DNA from: Verticillium longisporum
Taxonomy: Eukaryota > Ascomycota > Sordariomycetes > Glomerellales > Plectosphaerellaceae
Length of the DNA: 64,000 nt
Assembly (NCBI GenBank): GCA_019188255.1
Contig: JAETXT010000002.1
Span: 5,642,001-5,706,000 of the forward strand
Direction of reading: 5' to 3'
Below, one piece after another: positions 1 to 13,793 of this stretch. The notes beneath the pieces were generated by a model. That model ran no database searches and had not been told where the DNA came from. It worked only from the letters and a program-made list of their open reading frames with translations. Positions within the stretch are counted from its first letter, which is position 1. Each line of letters starts with the position of its first letter. A program made the translations under genes and the position numbers.

Positions 1-1
1 A

Positions 2-1806
<1,805 letters not shown>

Positions 1807-2133
1807 GGGTGCTGGGCGCTGCTGCTGCTGCTGCGTCGGGAGCGAAAGGGAAGGGAATGGCGAGGCTAGACTTATGACTGCATGAAAATGGGTACAAGGG
1901 ATGCATAGACGGAGGGTTCATTCCAAAGACGAATTTCATTCAAAGCTGCGATGCATGGCTGTCGCGTGACTCTGACCACGATGAGAAGTGCACATTGAAA
2001 ATCAGTTCGTTCGTGCCAGATCACATTATGCGACCCGAGCAGCTTGTTATTGTTTCCGCCATTGCTGGCTCTCATCATGTACTACCGACCCGCCATGGTT
2101 TGGTCCGCCCTAGTATACAGGCGAGGAACCCCC

Positions 2134-3828
2134 TTACGTCAAGACATTGTCATCGCTGTCGTCGTCTGCTTCGCCCACGTCAACCACGACATCCCCAATC
2201 TCCTCATGCAGCAGGTCACCGATCGGTACGCTCTCCTCGAGCACACGGTGCGCCTCGTCGGCCCCGACGGCCAAGTCCTCCATGATAAGCCGCGACGCGA
2301 GCTCGGGCACGAGCACGGTGGACACAAAGACGGCGCTGCCGCGCGCGGCGACGAGCTCGTCCTCGACGGCGCGGCGGCGCAGCGCCGACGCGAAGCGGCT
2401 GATGAGGTGCTCCGACATGACGCGCAGGCCGCGCGGGCCGTAGTACCCCGGCGCCAGGCTGCGCTCCGTCGCGCGCAGCGTGCGCTCGCGGCCGTCCGAG
2501 ACCCTGCCGGCGAGGACGGACCGGTAGTGCGAGGCGTCGCCGTGGACGATGCGCCGCAGGGCCCCGTCGTGCGCGGCGAACCGCGACGGCAGCGCCTCCC
2601 AGTCGATGTCCGGGTAGCCCTTTGCGAGCCAGGTCGCCCGGGCCGTCTTGGCGTTGTGGAGGCGGCAGAACTTGATCTGCTGGCTGATGCTGAGCGGCCG
2701 GCCTTTGGAGAAGGTGCGCAGCAGGTCCTCGTCGACGGCCAAATCACACATGGGGCACCTGGTCGGGGTGGCCCTGGTGGGCCTGGCGTTGCTGTCCTCC
2801 TCCTCGTCTTCTTCTTCGTTGGCGTCATCGTCGTCGCTCGCCAGGCTCAGGGTGCCCGGTGAAGCTGCTTCGTAAGAACCTCCGAGCAAGTCGTCGAGGC
2901 CCATGCCGGGGAGGCTCGCCGGTAACCTGAATGTGCTTCCGGCGACGAAGACCTTGGGTTCTGGGAGGGCTTCTGCCCTTTTCGCCTTTTTCCGTCGACC
3001 TGGTATTCGAATGGCGGGCTTGCCTTGCGGAGGCACATAGGGTACGGACAAGTCATTCTGGCGAGGAGCAGGAGCCGACTTGCCGGGGAGTAGTTCGGGC
3101 TTCTTATATGTTGGGCGTTTCGGTGACGTATCCCGAGGTAGTGGCGCGCACTTTTTGTAGCCGTTTTTAACCACCGGCTTGTCATCTGGACTTGTGGGTA
3201 GCGAGTCGGGTTCCTTGAATCTCGAGCTCCTCCTTTTCGGGATTCTCTCGGAATCTTCACCTGATGGGCTCATGGGTAGCGCATCAGGAGCTCTATACGA
3301 TGTCTTTCTGCGAGATTCATTCGGTGACGAAGGTAGACTCGCTTCCGGCGTCGTTGACTTCGCGCCAAGACCTGTTTGCTTTTTGGTCCCTCGATCGCCG
3401 TATTTCCTCTGACTGGCCTTGACCTTGGTCTGGTGGAAGACATCTTCAAGATGGCGCCCGCCAGTCCCCTGCTCGCGCGGCGAAGACGCCCTCCGCTTGG
3501 CGCTCCGTTCAGCGGGAACGTCAGCATCGTCTGACATGTCGGCATGGCCTCGTTTGCGGCCGGCTGCGCTCTTGGACTTGAGATTGGCATCCCTACTGCG
3601 CAGCGGTCCCTGTCTAGACCCGTCTCGGCCGCCGCCGGCGGTGGTTCGTCCTCGGTCTCCGTGGAACTTGGTGGCTTTGATGTCGCCCCGCGCCGCCGGG
3701 CCATCGTCACTGTCAGAGTCGAATCCACTGTGCTTCCAGTCTTGTGATGCGCCAGCGCTCCTTCCCCGCCTCGCCTCAGCTTGAGGGCTCGCGTCGCGTT
3801 TCGGGCTCCTGTCCCCTCCTGCTGACAT
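2134..3828 (-). CDS. RTC4-domain protein (restriction of telomere capping 4-like)
   Basis: A 564-residue reading frame. The first ~350 residues are polar, low-complexity and lysine/arginine-rich, with repeated Ser-Pro motifs (TSPDD, SSPNE) and an acidic patch. The C-terminal third holds a CPMC pair, then KFCRLHNAKTARATW and GYPDIDW, features of the RTC4-like domain named after a yeast protein linked genetically to telomere capping; its biochemical role is unknown. The first ATG in this frame is at 3828. The frame stays open upstream to about 3965, just after a plausible branch/acceptor (GCTGAC..CCAG) and encodes PLLSQVNGKK and ETPEDIYAAPLSS, typical of the N-terminus of this family. The true start is therefore probably in a further upstream exon that I could not place. 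Likely nuclear. Confidence 0.8.
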   Translation of the reverse strand: MSAGGDRSPKRDASPQAEARRGRSAGASQDWKHSGFDSDSDDGPAARGDIKATKFHGDRGRTTAGGGRDGSRQGPLRSRDANLKSKSAAGRKRGHADMSDDADVPAERSAKRRASSPREQGTGGRHLEDVFHQTKVKASQRKYGDRGTKKQTGLGAKSTTPEASLPSSPNESRRKTSYRAPDALPMSPSGEDSERIPKRRSSRFKEPDSLPTSPDDKPVVKNGYKKCAPLPRDTSPKRPTYKKPELLPGKSAPAPRQNDLSVPYVPPQGKPAIRIPGRRKKAKRAEALPEPKVFVAGSTFRLPASLPGMGLDDLLGGSYEAASPGTLSLASDDDDANEEEDEEEDSNARPTRATPTRCPMCDLAVDEDLLRTFSKGRPLSISQQIKFCRLHNAKTARATWLAKGYPDIDWEALPSRFAAHDGALRRIVHGDASHYRSVLAGRVSDGRERTLRATERSLAPGYYGPRGLRVMSEHLISRFASALRRRAVEDELVAARGSAVFVSTVLVPELASRLIMEDLAVGADEAHRVLEESVPIGDLLHEEIGDVVVDVGEADDDSDDNVLT

Positions 3829-4492
3829 GGTGTCTGAACTCTCATCACACGAAGAGCTCAGAGGAGCGGCGTAGATGTCTTCCGGCGTCTCGATGGGCTC
3901 CGGCTTCCGCCTTGGGGCTCTCTCGACCTTCTTTCCGTTGACCTGGCTCAGGAGGGGCTTGACCCCTGGCCGTCAGCCCCGGTGCCCTCCGTTCAAAGTG
4001 CATGCCTGGGCTGTTTTTATGGTTCATGACATGATGATGTGTGCGACGAGGATTCAAACAACCAGCGATGCGGCCGTGATGTGACAGAAGACAGTACGGG
4101 TGAGGTATCCGGTACCTTGACTAGGGTGGCGATGTCTCGCTAATAGTGTAACCGGGAGGCGTATGCAAACGCTTTCACAGGAAGCAACCAAGTACGAGAT
4201 GGAACCGAATCGATGTAGCAGTGGCTCGCGGGAGCTTCGATGGCGTTTGATGACATAAGATGAGGTTGGAGACGACGTGGATCGCGTGAAGCGGAGGCTC
4301 TTGCCAAGCTTAGTGCGAACCTCATGTGAGACGCGTCGAACTCCACCACAGTAGCAACCCACCGTGCCGATTGTGTTCAACACGGACAGATACACACACT
4401 GTGCATTAGCGCAATGACGCCTCTGGTCTCGCCTAGGTAATACCTACTCAGGCACCTAGGGACCCCTGGGCAGGGAGCTTGGGCGACGCCAA

Positions 4493-4563
4493 CCCCTGAA
4501 GCCCAGCGGCGCCCTGAAGCCCTGCGGCGCCCTGAAGCCCTGCGGCGCCCTGAAGCCCTGCGG
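4493..4563. repeat. 18-bp tandem repeat, about 4 copies
   Basis: Unit GCCCTGAAGCCCTGCGGC repeated with the first copy degenerate. It lies in the 3966-4751 stretch between the RTC4-type gene and dynactin p50, upstream of both. No gene is seen in the rest of that stretch; a CCTAGGTA-type motif occurs near 4433. Confidence 0.85.
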
Positions 4564-4751
4564 CTCTGCGAATCTACACCAGCCAGCCTGGGAGGCTTGC
4601 ACCTGCCAAACAACGTCACATCTTTCTGCTACCCACCTTCACCCAAGGTCTACATGCAAACATCATCGCCATCACCTTCCTTTTCTCCCTCGATGGCATA
4701 AGTCATTGCAGCCGAAGCACAAACGTCCCTCTGGCCCCCGTACCTCACGCA

Positions 4752-6160
4752 ATGGCGCTCAATCGCAAATACGCCAACCTGCCTGACCTGGTTTGCTCGT
4801 TCACAACCTTGGGTACCCTTCACAGGAGCTGACAGGCTTCAGGACTCTGCACCTGACATTTACGAAACACCAGACCTCACCGACGACATTTCGACTGCTC
4901 CTGTATGCTTTCGCCTGCGTCATGTGCCGCTATGCCAGTGACTGACCCACACAGACCACGACAGGGCCCTCGCAATCCGATGACGAGTTCGACGACGATG
5001 ACGACGCCCCGGGCATTTCCCGCTCTCGACTACGCATAGACGATGCAAGGTCCCGTTTCCTGCCATCCAACGTCGACGCTTCGGCAGCCGACTTCTCCGA
5101 CCGCGTCGACGGCAAGCGCAAGTCCTACAAAACAACGACCCGGCGGCAGCGAATCCTGGAGGATGGCACGACCGAGATTGGGGACCTAAGCGATGAAGAT
5201 GACGAGGAGCACCTCGACCGGAAGATCGCGAGGCTTCAGCGGGAAATCGCCGAAGCCAAAGAAGAGTTTGGCAGGAAAAAGGCCGCCGCCGCCACACAGC
5301 CAGCCATCGCCGCCAGCGACGCGCAGGAGCAGAAGCTGGCCTCCCTGAGCCAGGTCATTGACGAGATCTCCCGGAGCATCGAATCGCATGCCGGCGTCGC
5401 GCCCTCGCAAAAGCCGCTGCCGCCGCCGCCCCAGCCGCAGGCAGGCACCGAGGCGCAGCCAGAGGGCCTGCCCGCCACGGGGACCGCTTCCTACACGATC
5501 ACATACGCGCCGACCTACGAGCAGAGCCACGCGCTGGCCAAGGCGGCCGACTTTGACAGACGCCTCGTCCTCCTCGAGAAGGGCATCGGCATCGGCTCGG
5601 CCGCCCTGCCGGAAGCCGACACCAACGGGCTGCCGCGCGCCATCCTGCCGACCCTCGACGCGCTGCAGAGGCAGATTGTCACGCTGTCCCAGGCGTCGAC
5701 GTCGAACCTCGACGCCATTACGCGGCGCGTCCGCACCCTGACGCAGGAGGCCCACCAGCTCGAAAAGGCACGGCAGGGCGCCAAGGCCGCGCGGGAATCC
5801 CTCGGCGGGGGCAGCCCTTCCTCCGCCGAAGACGCCGAGGACTCGGAGCAGACGGCCAAGATCAACGCCCTCTACGGCACGCTGCCTACCATTGAGAGCC
5901 TGGCGCCTCTGCTACCACCGCTCCTCGACCGGCTGCGGTCGTTGCGCGCCGTGCACGCCGACGCCGCGTCCGCGAGCGAGATTCTCGAGCGCATCGAGAA
6001 GCAGCAGGCCGACATGACGGCCGACATGAAGCAGTGGCGGGAGGGTCTGGACAAGGTCGAAGAGGCCGTCCGCGAGGGCGGCGCCACGATGAGCGGGAAC
6101 ATGAAGGTCATCGAGGGGTGGGTGAAGGATCTCGAGGGGCGCGTGGCGAAGCTGCCGTGA
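4752..6160 (+). CDS. dynactin subunit 2 (dynamitin, p50)
   Basis: Shoulder-sidearm subunit of dynactin, the dynein activator that drives retrograde transport and nuclear migration along microtubules. Exons 4752-4790, 4843-4902 and 4955-6160 give 434 residues; introns begin GTTTGC and GTATGC, the first with a GCTGAC branch site. The start MALNRKYANLPDL and the following APDIYETPDLTDD are the conserved dynamitin N-terminus. An acidic stretch (DDEFDDDDD) follows, then long heptad-rich helices to the end (ARLQREIAEAKEE, LDRLRSLRAVHADAASASEILERIE, LEGRVAKLP). Length fits fungal Jnm1/dynamitin. Intact. Confidence 0.92.
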
Positions 6161-7224
6161 TGATGTGCTAGCTGTGAAGATACCCTTGCCTGAAGCATCT
6201 GCATATGCGTCTTTCTGTGTTCGTCCGTCCAAGTGAATGGGTGCTTTGAGGCCTGATTTTTATGAATAATGAGCCTGTGCTTGTCGGTGAAAATTTATCG
6301 AGTAAGTACCGAAGCGCTCATTGTTGGGATTTGAGCAGTCGCATTCGGCATAAGGAGTGCTTGTCGACGGCATACTCACCCCATCTGGTAGTGGTTTGGC
6401 GTCATTGAGCTCACCAGCACTGTCATCCCAAGTCACAGTTCCTTCACCGTCAAGCCATGTCGTGTGACAAGATACCTGGACTCGACGTTGAGACCAGTCG
6501 TGTTAAGTAATTTACAACCTTGAATTCATGCTTTGGAGGTTTAAAAAGGGGAGGCGCAAGTGAAGATTGCCATCACAGATTCTGATCGCTCGTAGAGATG
6601 TTCAGTACCTACCTAGGTAGGTACCGGAATCTTCATTGAGTTTCCGAGCAGGGTGGACAGTTTTTAGCATCCAGCTCGCGTTCTGACCCCGAGACCTCAA
6701 AGCTAGCGAGTTCAACAGCATGGATTGCAATTCAACTAAACAAACGTCCCGTACCAGCCATGCCTCCGTGATTCGATAGCGCAAGCTGCTTTAATACACC
6801 TAGCCTGCGCCCCAGAGAGAGCGTGTCCAGGGGAGCGCCCATGTCGTTGCTGTGACGCCAGCCCATCACGAGGTCACCTGACCTCCCCCCACCTAAAATT
6901 TACTACATCTTTCTTCTGCTCGCAAACACTTTTTCCTCTCTTTTCCTCACCAACAACAATCAGTATTCTGGGAAAACACCCAGAGCACTAGCACGCTTGT
7001 GCTTGACACCAACAGGTAAGCATTGCCTCCATTTCTTCCTCACACATCCCCATCTGGTATGATGAACATCAAAAGCATGTATTACCTGAATCCTTTGATG
7101 AACCAAATTTATCACCAAGATCTCTGATCCAGTCCCTCGCACACTTTTTTTCTTTCTGCACTGTCAATCGTAAAGCAGCGTGCTAATCCTGCATTACTAG
7201 GCTACCAGCATAAATATCACGACC
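6161..7224. other. intergenic region with palindromic CCTAGG motif
   Basis: No coding sequence supported. It holds the palindromic TACCTACCTAGGTAGGTACC near 6605, one of several similar tracts in the window, and the promoter and 5' leader of the next gene, including a likely leader intron. Confidence 0.6.
7016..7200 (+). other. probable 5'-UTR intron of molybdopterin synthase gene
   Basis: GTAAGC donor after AACAG, a TGCTAAT branch site near 7182, and a TACTAG acceptor at 7200, 24 bases before the ATG. This is complete fungal intron architecture without coding frame on either side, so it is inferred to be in the leader. Confidence 0.5.
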
Positions 7225-7512
7225 ATGAGCTCCACAGGTCGGCCGCCCAGCGGCCACTTTAACATGCTGTACTTCGCAGCTGCAAGCTCCTACACGGCGA
7301 AGGACCAGGAGGCTCTCCCCGCCCCTCTTCCTCTCGGTCGCCTTTTTGATACCCTCGAGGAGAGGTACAGTGGGATCAAGTCTAAGATCCTTGATTCGTG
7401 CCTGGTCACAATCAACCTTGATTACGTAGATTTACCTAAACCCGGAGAGGATGGTGCCATGATTAAGGAGGGTGATGAGGTGGCCATCATCCCGCCAGTC
7501 AGCTCAGGATGA
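7225..7512 (+). CDS. molybdopterin synthase small subunit (MOCS2A/CnxG type)
   Basis: Ubiquitin-fold sulfur carrier of molybdenum cofactor synthesis. Its C-terminal glycine is thiocarboxylated and donates sulfur to precursor Z in the complex with the large subunit. It is a single 95-residue exon. The family N-terminal segment NMLYFAAASSYT and the C-terminal core VTINLDYVDL..GDEVAIIPPVSSG are present. The last two residues are Ser-Gly rather than the usual Gly-Gly; only the terminal Gly is chemically essential. MoCo feeds nitrate reductase, sulfite oxidase and purine hydroxylase. Its 3' end faces the PSI-domain gene, 41 bases away. Confidence 0.85.
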   Translation: MSSTGRPPSGHFNMLYFAAASSYTAKDQEALPAPLPLGRLFDTLEERYSGIKSKILDSCLVTINLDYVDLPKPGEDGAMIKEGDEVAIIPPVSSG

Positions 7513-7553
7513 GGTCGAAATGCACACGATCCGCAAGTCGACCTCGAGTGCCA

Positions 7554-8122
7554 CTATCCACTGGATGCCACCGCATTCTCGCCGTCTGCTGCCCCCAACC
7601 TGCCCTCGTCGGGAAGCAGCGGCTCGGCCTCGCCGCTGCGACTCGATCTAAACCTGTTCCACCTGTGACGCCCAGCCTTACCCCAGCGCCATGCACGGCG
7701 GCACGCGAACACTGCAGCCACGGCCAGCAGGAGGAAGACGAGCGTCGACGCGATGGAGATGACGCCCGTAAGCCCCGTGACGGTCGACACCTGGCAACCC
7801 AGCGGCCTCGTGCGCATCTCCCAGCGCTCCTCGCGATATGGGCATATGCCCTCGTCGTACGCCGGCGCCAGCAGCGGGATCGGGTACGAGTTTGGGACGC
7901 ACGCCCACGTCTGGGACACTTGTCAGCCATGTGTTACCTTTTGCAATTAGTGGTGCTCGCGCTCACGAGGGGACACCAGCCGCACTGCGGCTCACTGAGG
8001 CACTTGTGGCACTCGGCGTTGCGCCAGCATCGGTAGAAGTGTTCACGGTCGCCTTCGCGGACGGTAAAGTTGTCGCGCAGCGCCTGCAAGTCGGCGGGGA
8101 GGGCAGTGCTTAGTGCTTCCAT
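7554..8122 (-). CDS. PSI-domain single-pass membrane protein
   Basis: Exons 7967-8122 and 7554-7910, intron GTGAGC..CCCAG with a GCTGAC branch site; 170 residues. Residues ~30-75 form a plexin-semaphorin-integrin-type cysteine module (RCWRNAECHKCLSEPQCGWC, then TWACVPNS), crossed by the intron. AYDEGICP and ERWEMRTRPLGCQVSTVT follow. A transmembrane helix (GVISIASTLVFLLLAVAAVF) and a basic tail (CRRAWRWGKAGRHRW) give a lumenal or extracellular N-terminus and short cytosolic tail. The arrangement is conserved in many ascomycetes, but the function is unknown. The ATG at 8122 is the first in frame after an upstream TGA; no signal peptide is seen, so an extra 5' exon is possible. Confidence 0.75.
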
Positions 8123-11100
8123 TCGTTCCAATGTTCAGTTCGGCAGTTGATGCCTTCCTCGGGGATGGCGGGGATGTGGGCTTGCTCATCGTTGGTGGAG
8201 TGAGGTCTGCCGTGCCTGATGTTTCGGGTAGTCCTGTGGCTGGGTTGTGGCTGGGTTGTCATCAGCCACCAAGTCGACGTTCGGTGCAAGTCAGCTTGCA
8301 TCGTTGGATGAAGTATGAGGAAGCTAGGTACCTTACAGAGGAAGGGATTTTACTGTTCGAGGAAAACTTGATAACAATGAATGCGAATTTCAGTTGCTAT
8401 CGCTGGCGTCCTTGACATTCTACGTTTTGGAATGTCGCAAGTGAAGGTAATCTTGTACGGTGAGTTGGGCTACTTTGAATGCGCAGTCTTCACACCACAG
8501 ATTCAACAACAACTGATGATGGTGGCACTGCCTGCCCTCACTACTTCGTATTCCCATTATTCTCTCTATAGGAGATCTGTCTGGGAAGGCCTCGTGAGTT
8601 TCGACGGACTGAAGATATCGTTTGATAATGATGATGCGGCATGAATCCATAATGCTATGTGTAGAAACACGAGTAACAGGATGCCAGAGCAAGTTTTTGG
8701 ACGTCCCAATGCCCCGAGATTTTGACTTGAACGAATGTTGATATTCTCCTTGATGAAATGTCTCAGACCGCTAACCAGCAATCATGGTATCGCCGTTCTC
8801 ATTGATAGAATGCTGCCTTTAACGCCACGGTTCGGGACACCTTCAAGTATCGATTTGCTCGGGAGCTGAATTAGTATTGCGAGTTCGTAGTTTTGCGTTG
8901 TAAATTGCATTCGTAGAGAGGTGGTCAGGCGATTACGGGCAGAGTATTCTTAAGCATGATCATAGACGCCATGGATAGTTCTGCGAACTGCGTTTCACCC
9001 TTTACCGCCGTTAAAAATCTAAATACATGTCTCTTTCTCATGAGTTGATCGTTTATGCCTCGATACCAGCCCTGTGAACTGAATTTCCTGCTAGAAAAAC
9101 ACGGCGGGAGTCATGTTCTCATTCAGCAGACTGTATTACGGGTTGTATCAACCGTGTCACGAAGCGCATGTATCTGGGAACTAAATCATCTTCTCGCCCA
9201 AGAAACCCAGTAAGTACCTTATCTAGGCGAGAATAGATTCCGAAAGGCGCATGGGCACTCCGGCTGGCTCTGAGGTGCAGCCTTGTTTCGCGGGTCCGAG
9301 ATTTGCAGAATGATCTTCCCGGAAAGGTGAACAAATCAGTGCTCGAGGGATCGCATTCCGCGTGTCAACAATGACTGGATTGCTCACGGTCATGCACTGC
9401 AACCCAACCTCTTATCCAGAAATACATTCGAACGGTACCAAATCATCGATCAGCAATGGAGCGCATCGTCCCACCGGGAAGCGCCAAGATCTACCATCGT
9501 CTGTACCACAGATACAGAAAGAGAATGCACACTCCAAACCTAAAGCATCGAGATCCTGGGGCCGCCCACCCAGGTCAGAAGACTCACAATCATGTTCTTC
9601 AGACATAGCAATTTACGAGGATGGACTGGTATAATGAATCATAGCCGGCAAGTGCTCGTGCCTGTCAGACGCCGCTATCATCCGGTCATCGGATGCCTGC
9701 TAAACAGGGAGGTAAGTCCCCGGTGGCGGCGATGGTCCAGGCCTCACACCTCCCTCTCATCTTCCCGGCCTTGATGGAGGAACATGCCTAGGCCGGCCGC
9801 TCGGTTGCGAACAACCAAGCGCAGCATTGCCTTCTGCCTACGTCCTCCCTCAGCTACAAGTACTGACCCGCTCATTTTGGTCCAGCCAGTCGGGCGGCAA
9901 AATTGCACAGCGCCCAGACTCGGTTCGGCCCACGGTCGGGCATTCAACGGCTTGAGCCATGTCTGGGCATGGGCAGCCAAGAAGGGCCAGGCTGGGCAGG
10001 CAAGTCATCTCTCCTCGTCCCGACGTGTTGGATGGGACAACAATCAACAGCTGAGCCCTTTGTGCATATGGCCCATGCCGATCATATCCACTGGAAATAC
10101 CTTGGGACCGTACCAATATGCCCAGACGAGCACGCAGCTTGGCTTCACAAGCTTTGGCTGTGGGTCATGAACGAACGGGCCCTGGGGTATGCATCGTACT
10201 CGGAGAGCAGTCATGGCGTCTGTCTATTGATTGCAGTTCACAATCATTGCGAGCCTCCATGTGCAGGCTTTCTGTGAGCTCATATCTTAGGCATGTTCCA
10301 AGTAGAAAAAGAGTGCTGTATCTCATGTGATGCAACCTAGGACAGGGCTGATGCTGTGCCATGCAACCATAGCGAGGCACACATGCTTTTGTCAAGATGC
10401 TAGTCTCGTGTGACATACAACCCGAATTTCCCATGACTCTGGGCCTTGACTCGATCGCCGTGAAACGCCATATCATCGAACTTTGATCTGAAAGGCTTAC
10501 ATGGTGGTGTTGACGACGCGCCAGGCAGTTGCCGTCACCTGACCCAGCCTGAAGGAGCGAGCGGCTTGGGCAAGGCGCCAGGGAAGGCACAGTCCGGGTG
10601 TGATTGACAAAGTTTGCCCTGGTGGATTGGCTTGTACATTGTACCCCGAAAAAAAGTGCCCATTTTTCGGGCTGTTTATCCTCCCAGCCTAAATTCAACC
10701 CCAGTCACCCATCTGTGCCTCTTCCCTCCACGCGACATTACAGCACTCGAAATCAAACTTACACCCATCAATGTTCCTCTAGCGAGCATCACGGTTGATG
10801 GCCGAACGAGAGGCTGAAAGCAGGAAAAGGAAGAGAGACAACTGCGAAAGCTGGTATCTCACCGAGGCCAACACGTCGTCAACACGCACCAAAGCATCCT
10901 TCTATGTGACCTAGGAACTTCGGCCCTCACTTCCTGCATTGTGCTTGTGGTGCTCGTGCCTTGCCTATGGCCACACCGGGGCAAGATCTTTGTTCAGTGG
11001 GCCCCGAGGCTCCTCCAGCGCACATGGGAGCTACCGAGACCGAGCAACGTCGGTCTGCAACAAGCAACGGCCAAGCAGTAGCCAAGGAAACACTTGCTGG

Positions 11101-13793
11101 AACCAAATTGGATGACCTCGGTTGCTCGACCTTGCGACTGGCCTGTGCTCCATTGAGGCATCCCATCAATGTTACGGGTCCTCTACTCACCAGCCCAGCA
11201 TGGCTCTGTGAGGCCAAACGCGTATCATCAAGGGCAAATGAACCTAAATCTTGCTCGACTTGACCTGGGCAAAGAATATCCGGCTCCTCTTCTCCTGTCG
11301 GACCATCGCCGCCCCCCCCAAGATCGCGCCAAGCTTGACAGGCCCAAATTCGGCGGCGGCACAGATTCGAATCATGGGATGACTCGTTCACTCTCTCTGC
11401 CCACCAATTTCGATCATTTGCCGAGTCTCGAATGCGTGCGTGCGCGCTAGGAAGAAAGACGATACAATCCGGCTGAATGCCAACGCCCAGCGGCATTACG
11501 AGCGCTTGGCGCCTCTCTCCCACCCTGGCGCTGAGCCCCCCACCTACAGGCAATGCCTTGTCGGCTCCTGTCGATGTGTGAATTTAGCCGTCTTCAGGCT
11601 AAATTGAAATCTGGGGCGGGGGGGCGTTAGTGGTGGAAGTGGAGAGCGAGCGCGCGGGTGGTCTGCCGTGTCAACGCAGGACTCGGTACAGGGCGTTTTG
11701 GCATGTCACCTGCACGCTCCTTTACCTGAATCAAGGATAGCCTGTCAATCCGTACGTACATGTACAGCTTTGCCGTCACTGAAGCAGACGATGACCTACA
11801 GTACAGCGAGGGGTGGTGTTAAGCGACTCGCCTGGACAGGCAACACCCGCCCAAAGCTCTAGAAGGAAGAAGCCTCTTCAGGCGGCCAGGACAATACCCA
11901 ATAAGTTGGTCACGAAATGCGACACGCAACAGCATGGCAGCTGTGCCGTCTCAGCTCGTTTAGAGGGTGGGCCTCCAAAATCAATGGCCATGGCCCCTGG
12001 CAGCACTAGCTACTGAGGCACGATTGTTCTCTCGATCCACCATTCCATGGCAGGCCACTCTGAGTAGTGCATATGGCTCCGACCAACACCTTCGCCGCTG
12101 ATATCGTCGAGGCCACCAGTCCGAAAGGCACAGGCTGCCTAACGTGCCGACAGTCCAGCTTGGCCGAATTACAACACATCACATGGTGTATCTCGCGAAG
12201 TTTCTTGGAAACTTTCTGGGTTCTGAAAGGGTACTTTGCATACGTTCAGGCCAGAGCAACGCCTACCTGGGCTGCCACATGGCACGTCGCCGATTCGCTC
12301 GACATGAGCCTACCACCGACTGGAATTGGCATTTCTCCTTCGGCTTCGGAAGGCGCCCCTTGAATGTGGTCACCTTAATGCCAAACAGGGGCTGCTTGTC
12401 TGCCACTTATCAAAGGCTGTCAGACGAACCACGGTTGGTTGCAACAAGCCTGAGCCAGGGCGCCAGTCATAAAGGCCAACTCGCAGGCCGTCCTCGGTGT
12501 TACTTCCCCGCAGAGACCCCCAGTCCCCGGACAAAATCCCCAGGACCTGTATACGTGGACACCCACTCTCTTCTTCACCCCACCAAATGGAGCCATCACA
12601 CACCATGAAGAGGACTATGTGGGTGTCTTGCACAGCAAGCAGAAAGCGGTCGCCAACGGCAATGCACGATGCGAAGTTGGTGCGGCAGCAGCACAGCAAA
12701 CAGGCTCCGTCCTAATTCGGCATTGCTCCTTCTTCTCCCTCTCGTTTCTCGACCTCTCCGATACTGTTCGTCGTACGAAGCCAAGGCAACTCCAAGAGAA
12801 ACCCAAGAGATGGATCGACGTCCGTTGCCCCACGGCAAAGCAGCAAAGTGGACCATCCCCAGCATCAGTATCTCTTGGTCAAAATGCTTAGCCATCGCGT
12901 TTGATCCAAACCTGCCATAGACAAAATGGCTTGCAATGGCTGCAGTTCCAGCTTGACGGAGCCCCGAGTGTTTGGGCATGTGATGTCTTGCGAAGAAGTA
13001 CGCGGATCCACGTCACATCGGGCGCTGGCTCCGTTGCCTCCGCTGTGGGCGTCTGTCTTGTTCTGGCGCACCTCAGGGGTGGTACAAGTTGCAATTGACA
13101 CTCCGCATCGTGCTTCGGAGCACCCTCGCGTGGAGGTTTGGGGTCGGCTCGGACATCATTGGTCTCGTCTCACTTTCGCCCGCCCGGCCGCCGCCGCCGC
13201 TAGCCATCGCCGGCTCGCCCCCCCAGCGCCCCTGGCCTCTGCTCCTCTCACGGCACCAAGGTCACCCACCCCCATCCATGTCAGTGGCATCAGGCTCGTT
13301 CATCCTTTCGTTCGTTCATCGACGTCGACTTTTGCCGGATTATCGCCCAGCGCCCCAGCGCCCCAGGCCCCGTATTCTAGCCTTGCTGCCGGATGCCACC
13401 CCTGTTCCATGCAGGGTACTTGGCAAAGCTTACCCTCCTGCAGGTTAATTGAACATATTGTGGCAAGGTTGTCTCGCTCGATGGAGACCGCGTGCCATTC
13501 GCGTCCTGAATGGTGATCTGGGTTCGAAGGCCGGTCCGCATGCCCGTGCTCATGGCCTGCTCTCCCCCCCTGGCAGAACCTTTCTTCCCCTTCTCTGTAT
13601 ATCTAGACCTGGGGTCCCCGCCTCAACCTCACACTGACTCCTCTCTCCTCATCCTCATCCCTTCTCCTCATCCCCTCGCCCACGCTTGCGAGAGGCCCAT
13701 AGCTCAGCCTGCTCGCGGAAGAGGTACCCCCTCCGCATCACCGACCAAAGACGTCTTGTTGTCTCTCCAGCACGCCAGGAGCAGTTGCCCAGC
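8123..13793. other. long region without a supportable gene
   Basis: About 5.7 kb in which open frames are short, overlap on all frames, and show no recognisable family, signal peptide plus splice sites, or conserved motif. It may hold non-coding RNAs, the long promoter of the downstream sugar transporter, or eroded sequence. The segment from about 13580 is pyrimidine-rich leader of that transporter. I see nothing else I can name. Confidence 0.5.

Noticed and set aside
11360..11380. GATTCGAATC as a possible tRNA T-loop
   Set aside because: No acceptor stem, D arm or anticodon arm could be drawn around it; similar single-box hits near 13523 and 55155 also failed.
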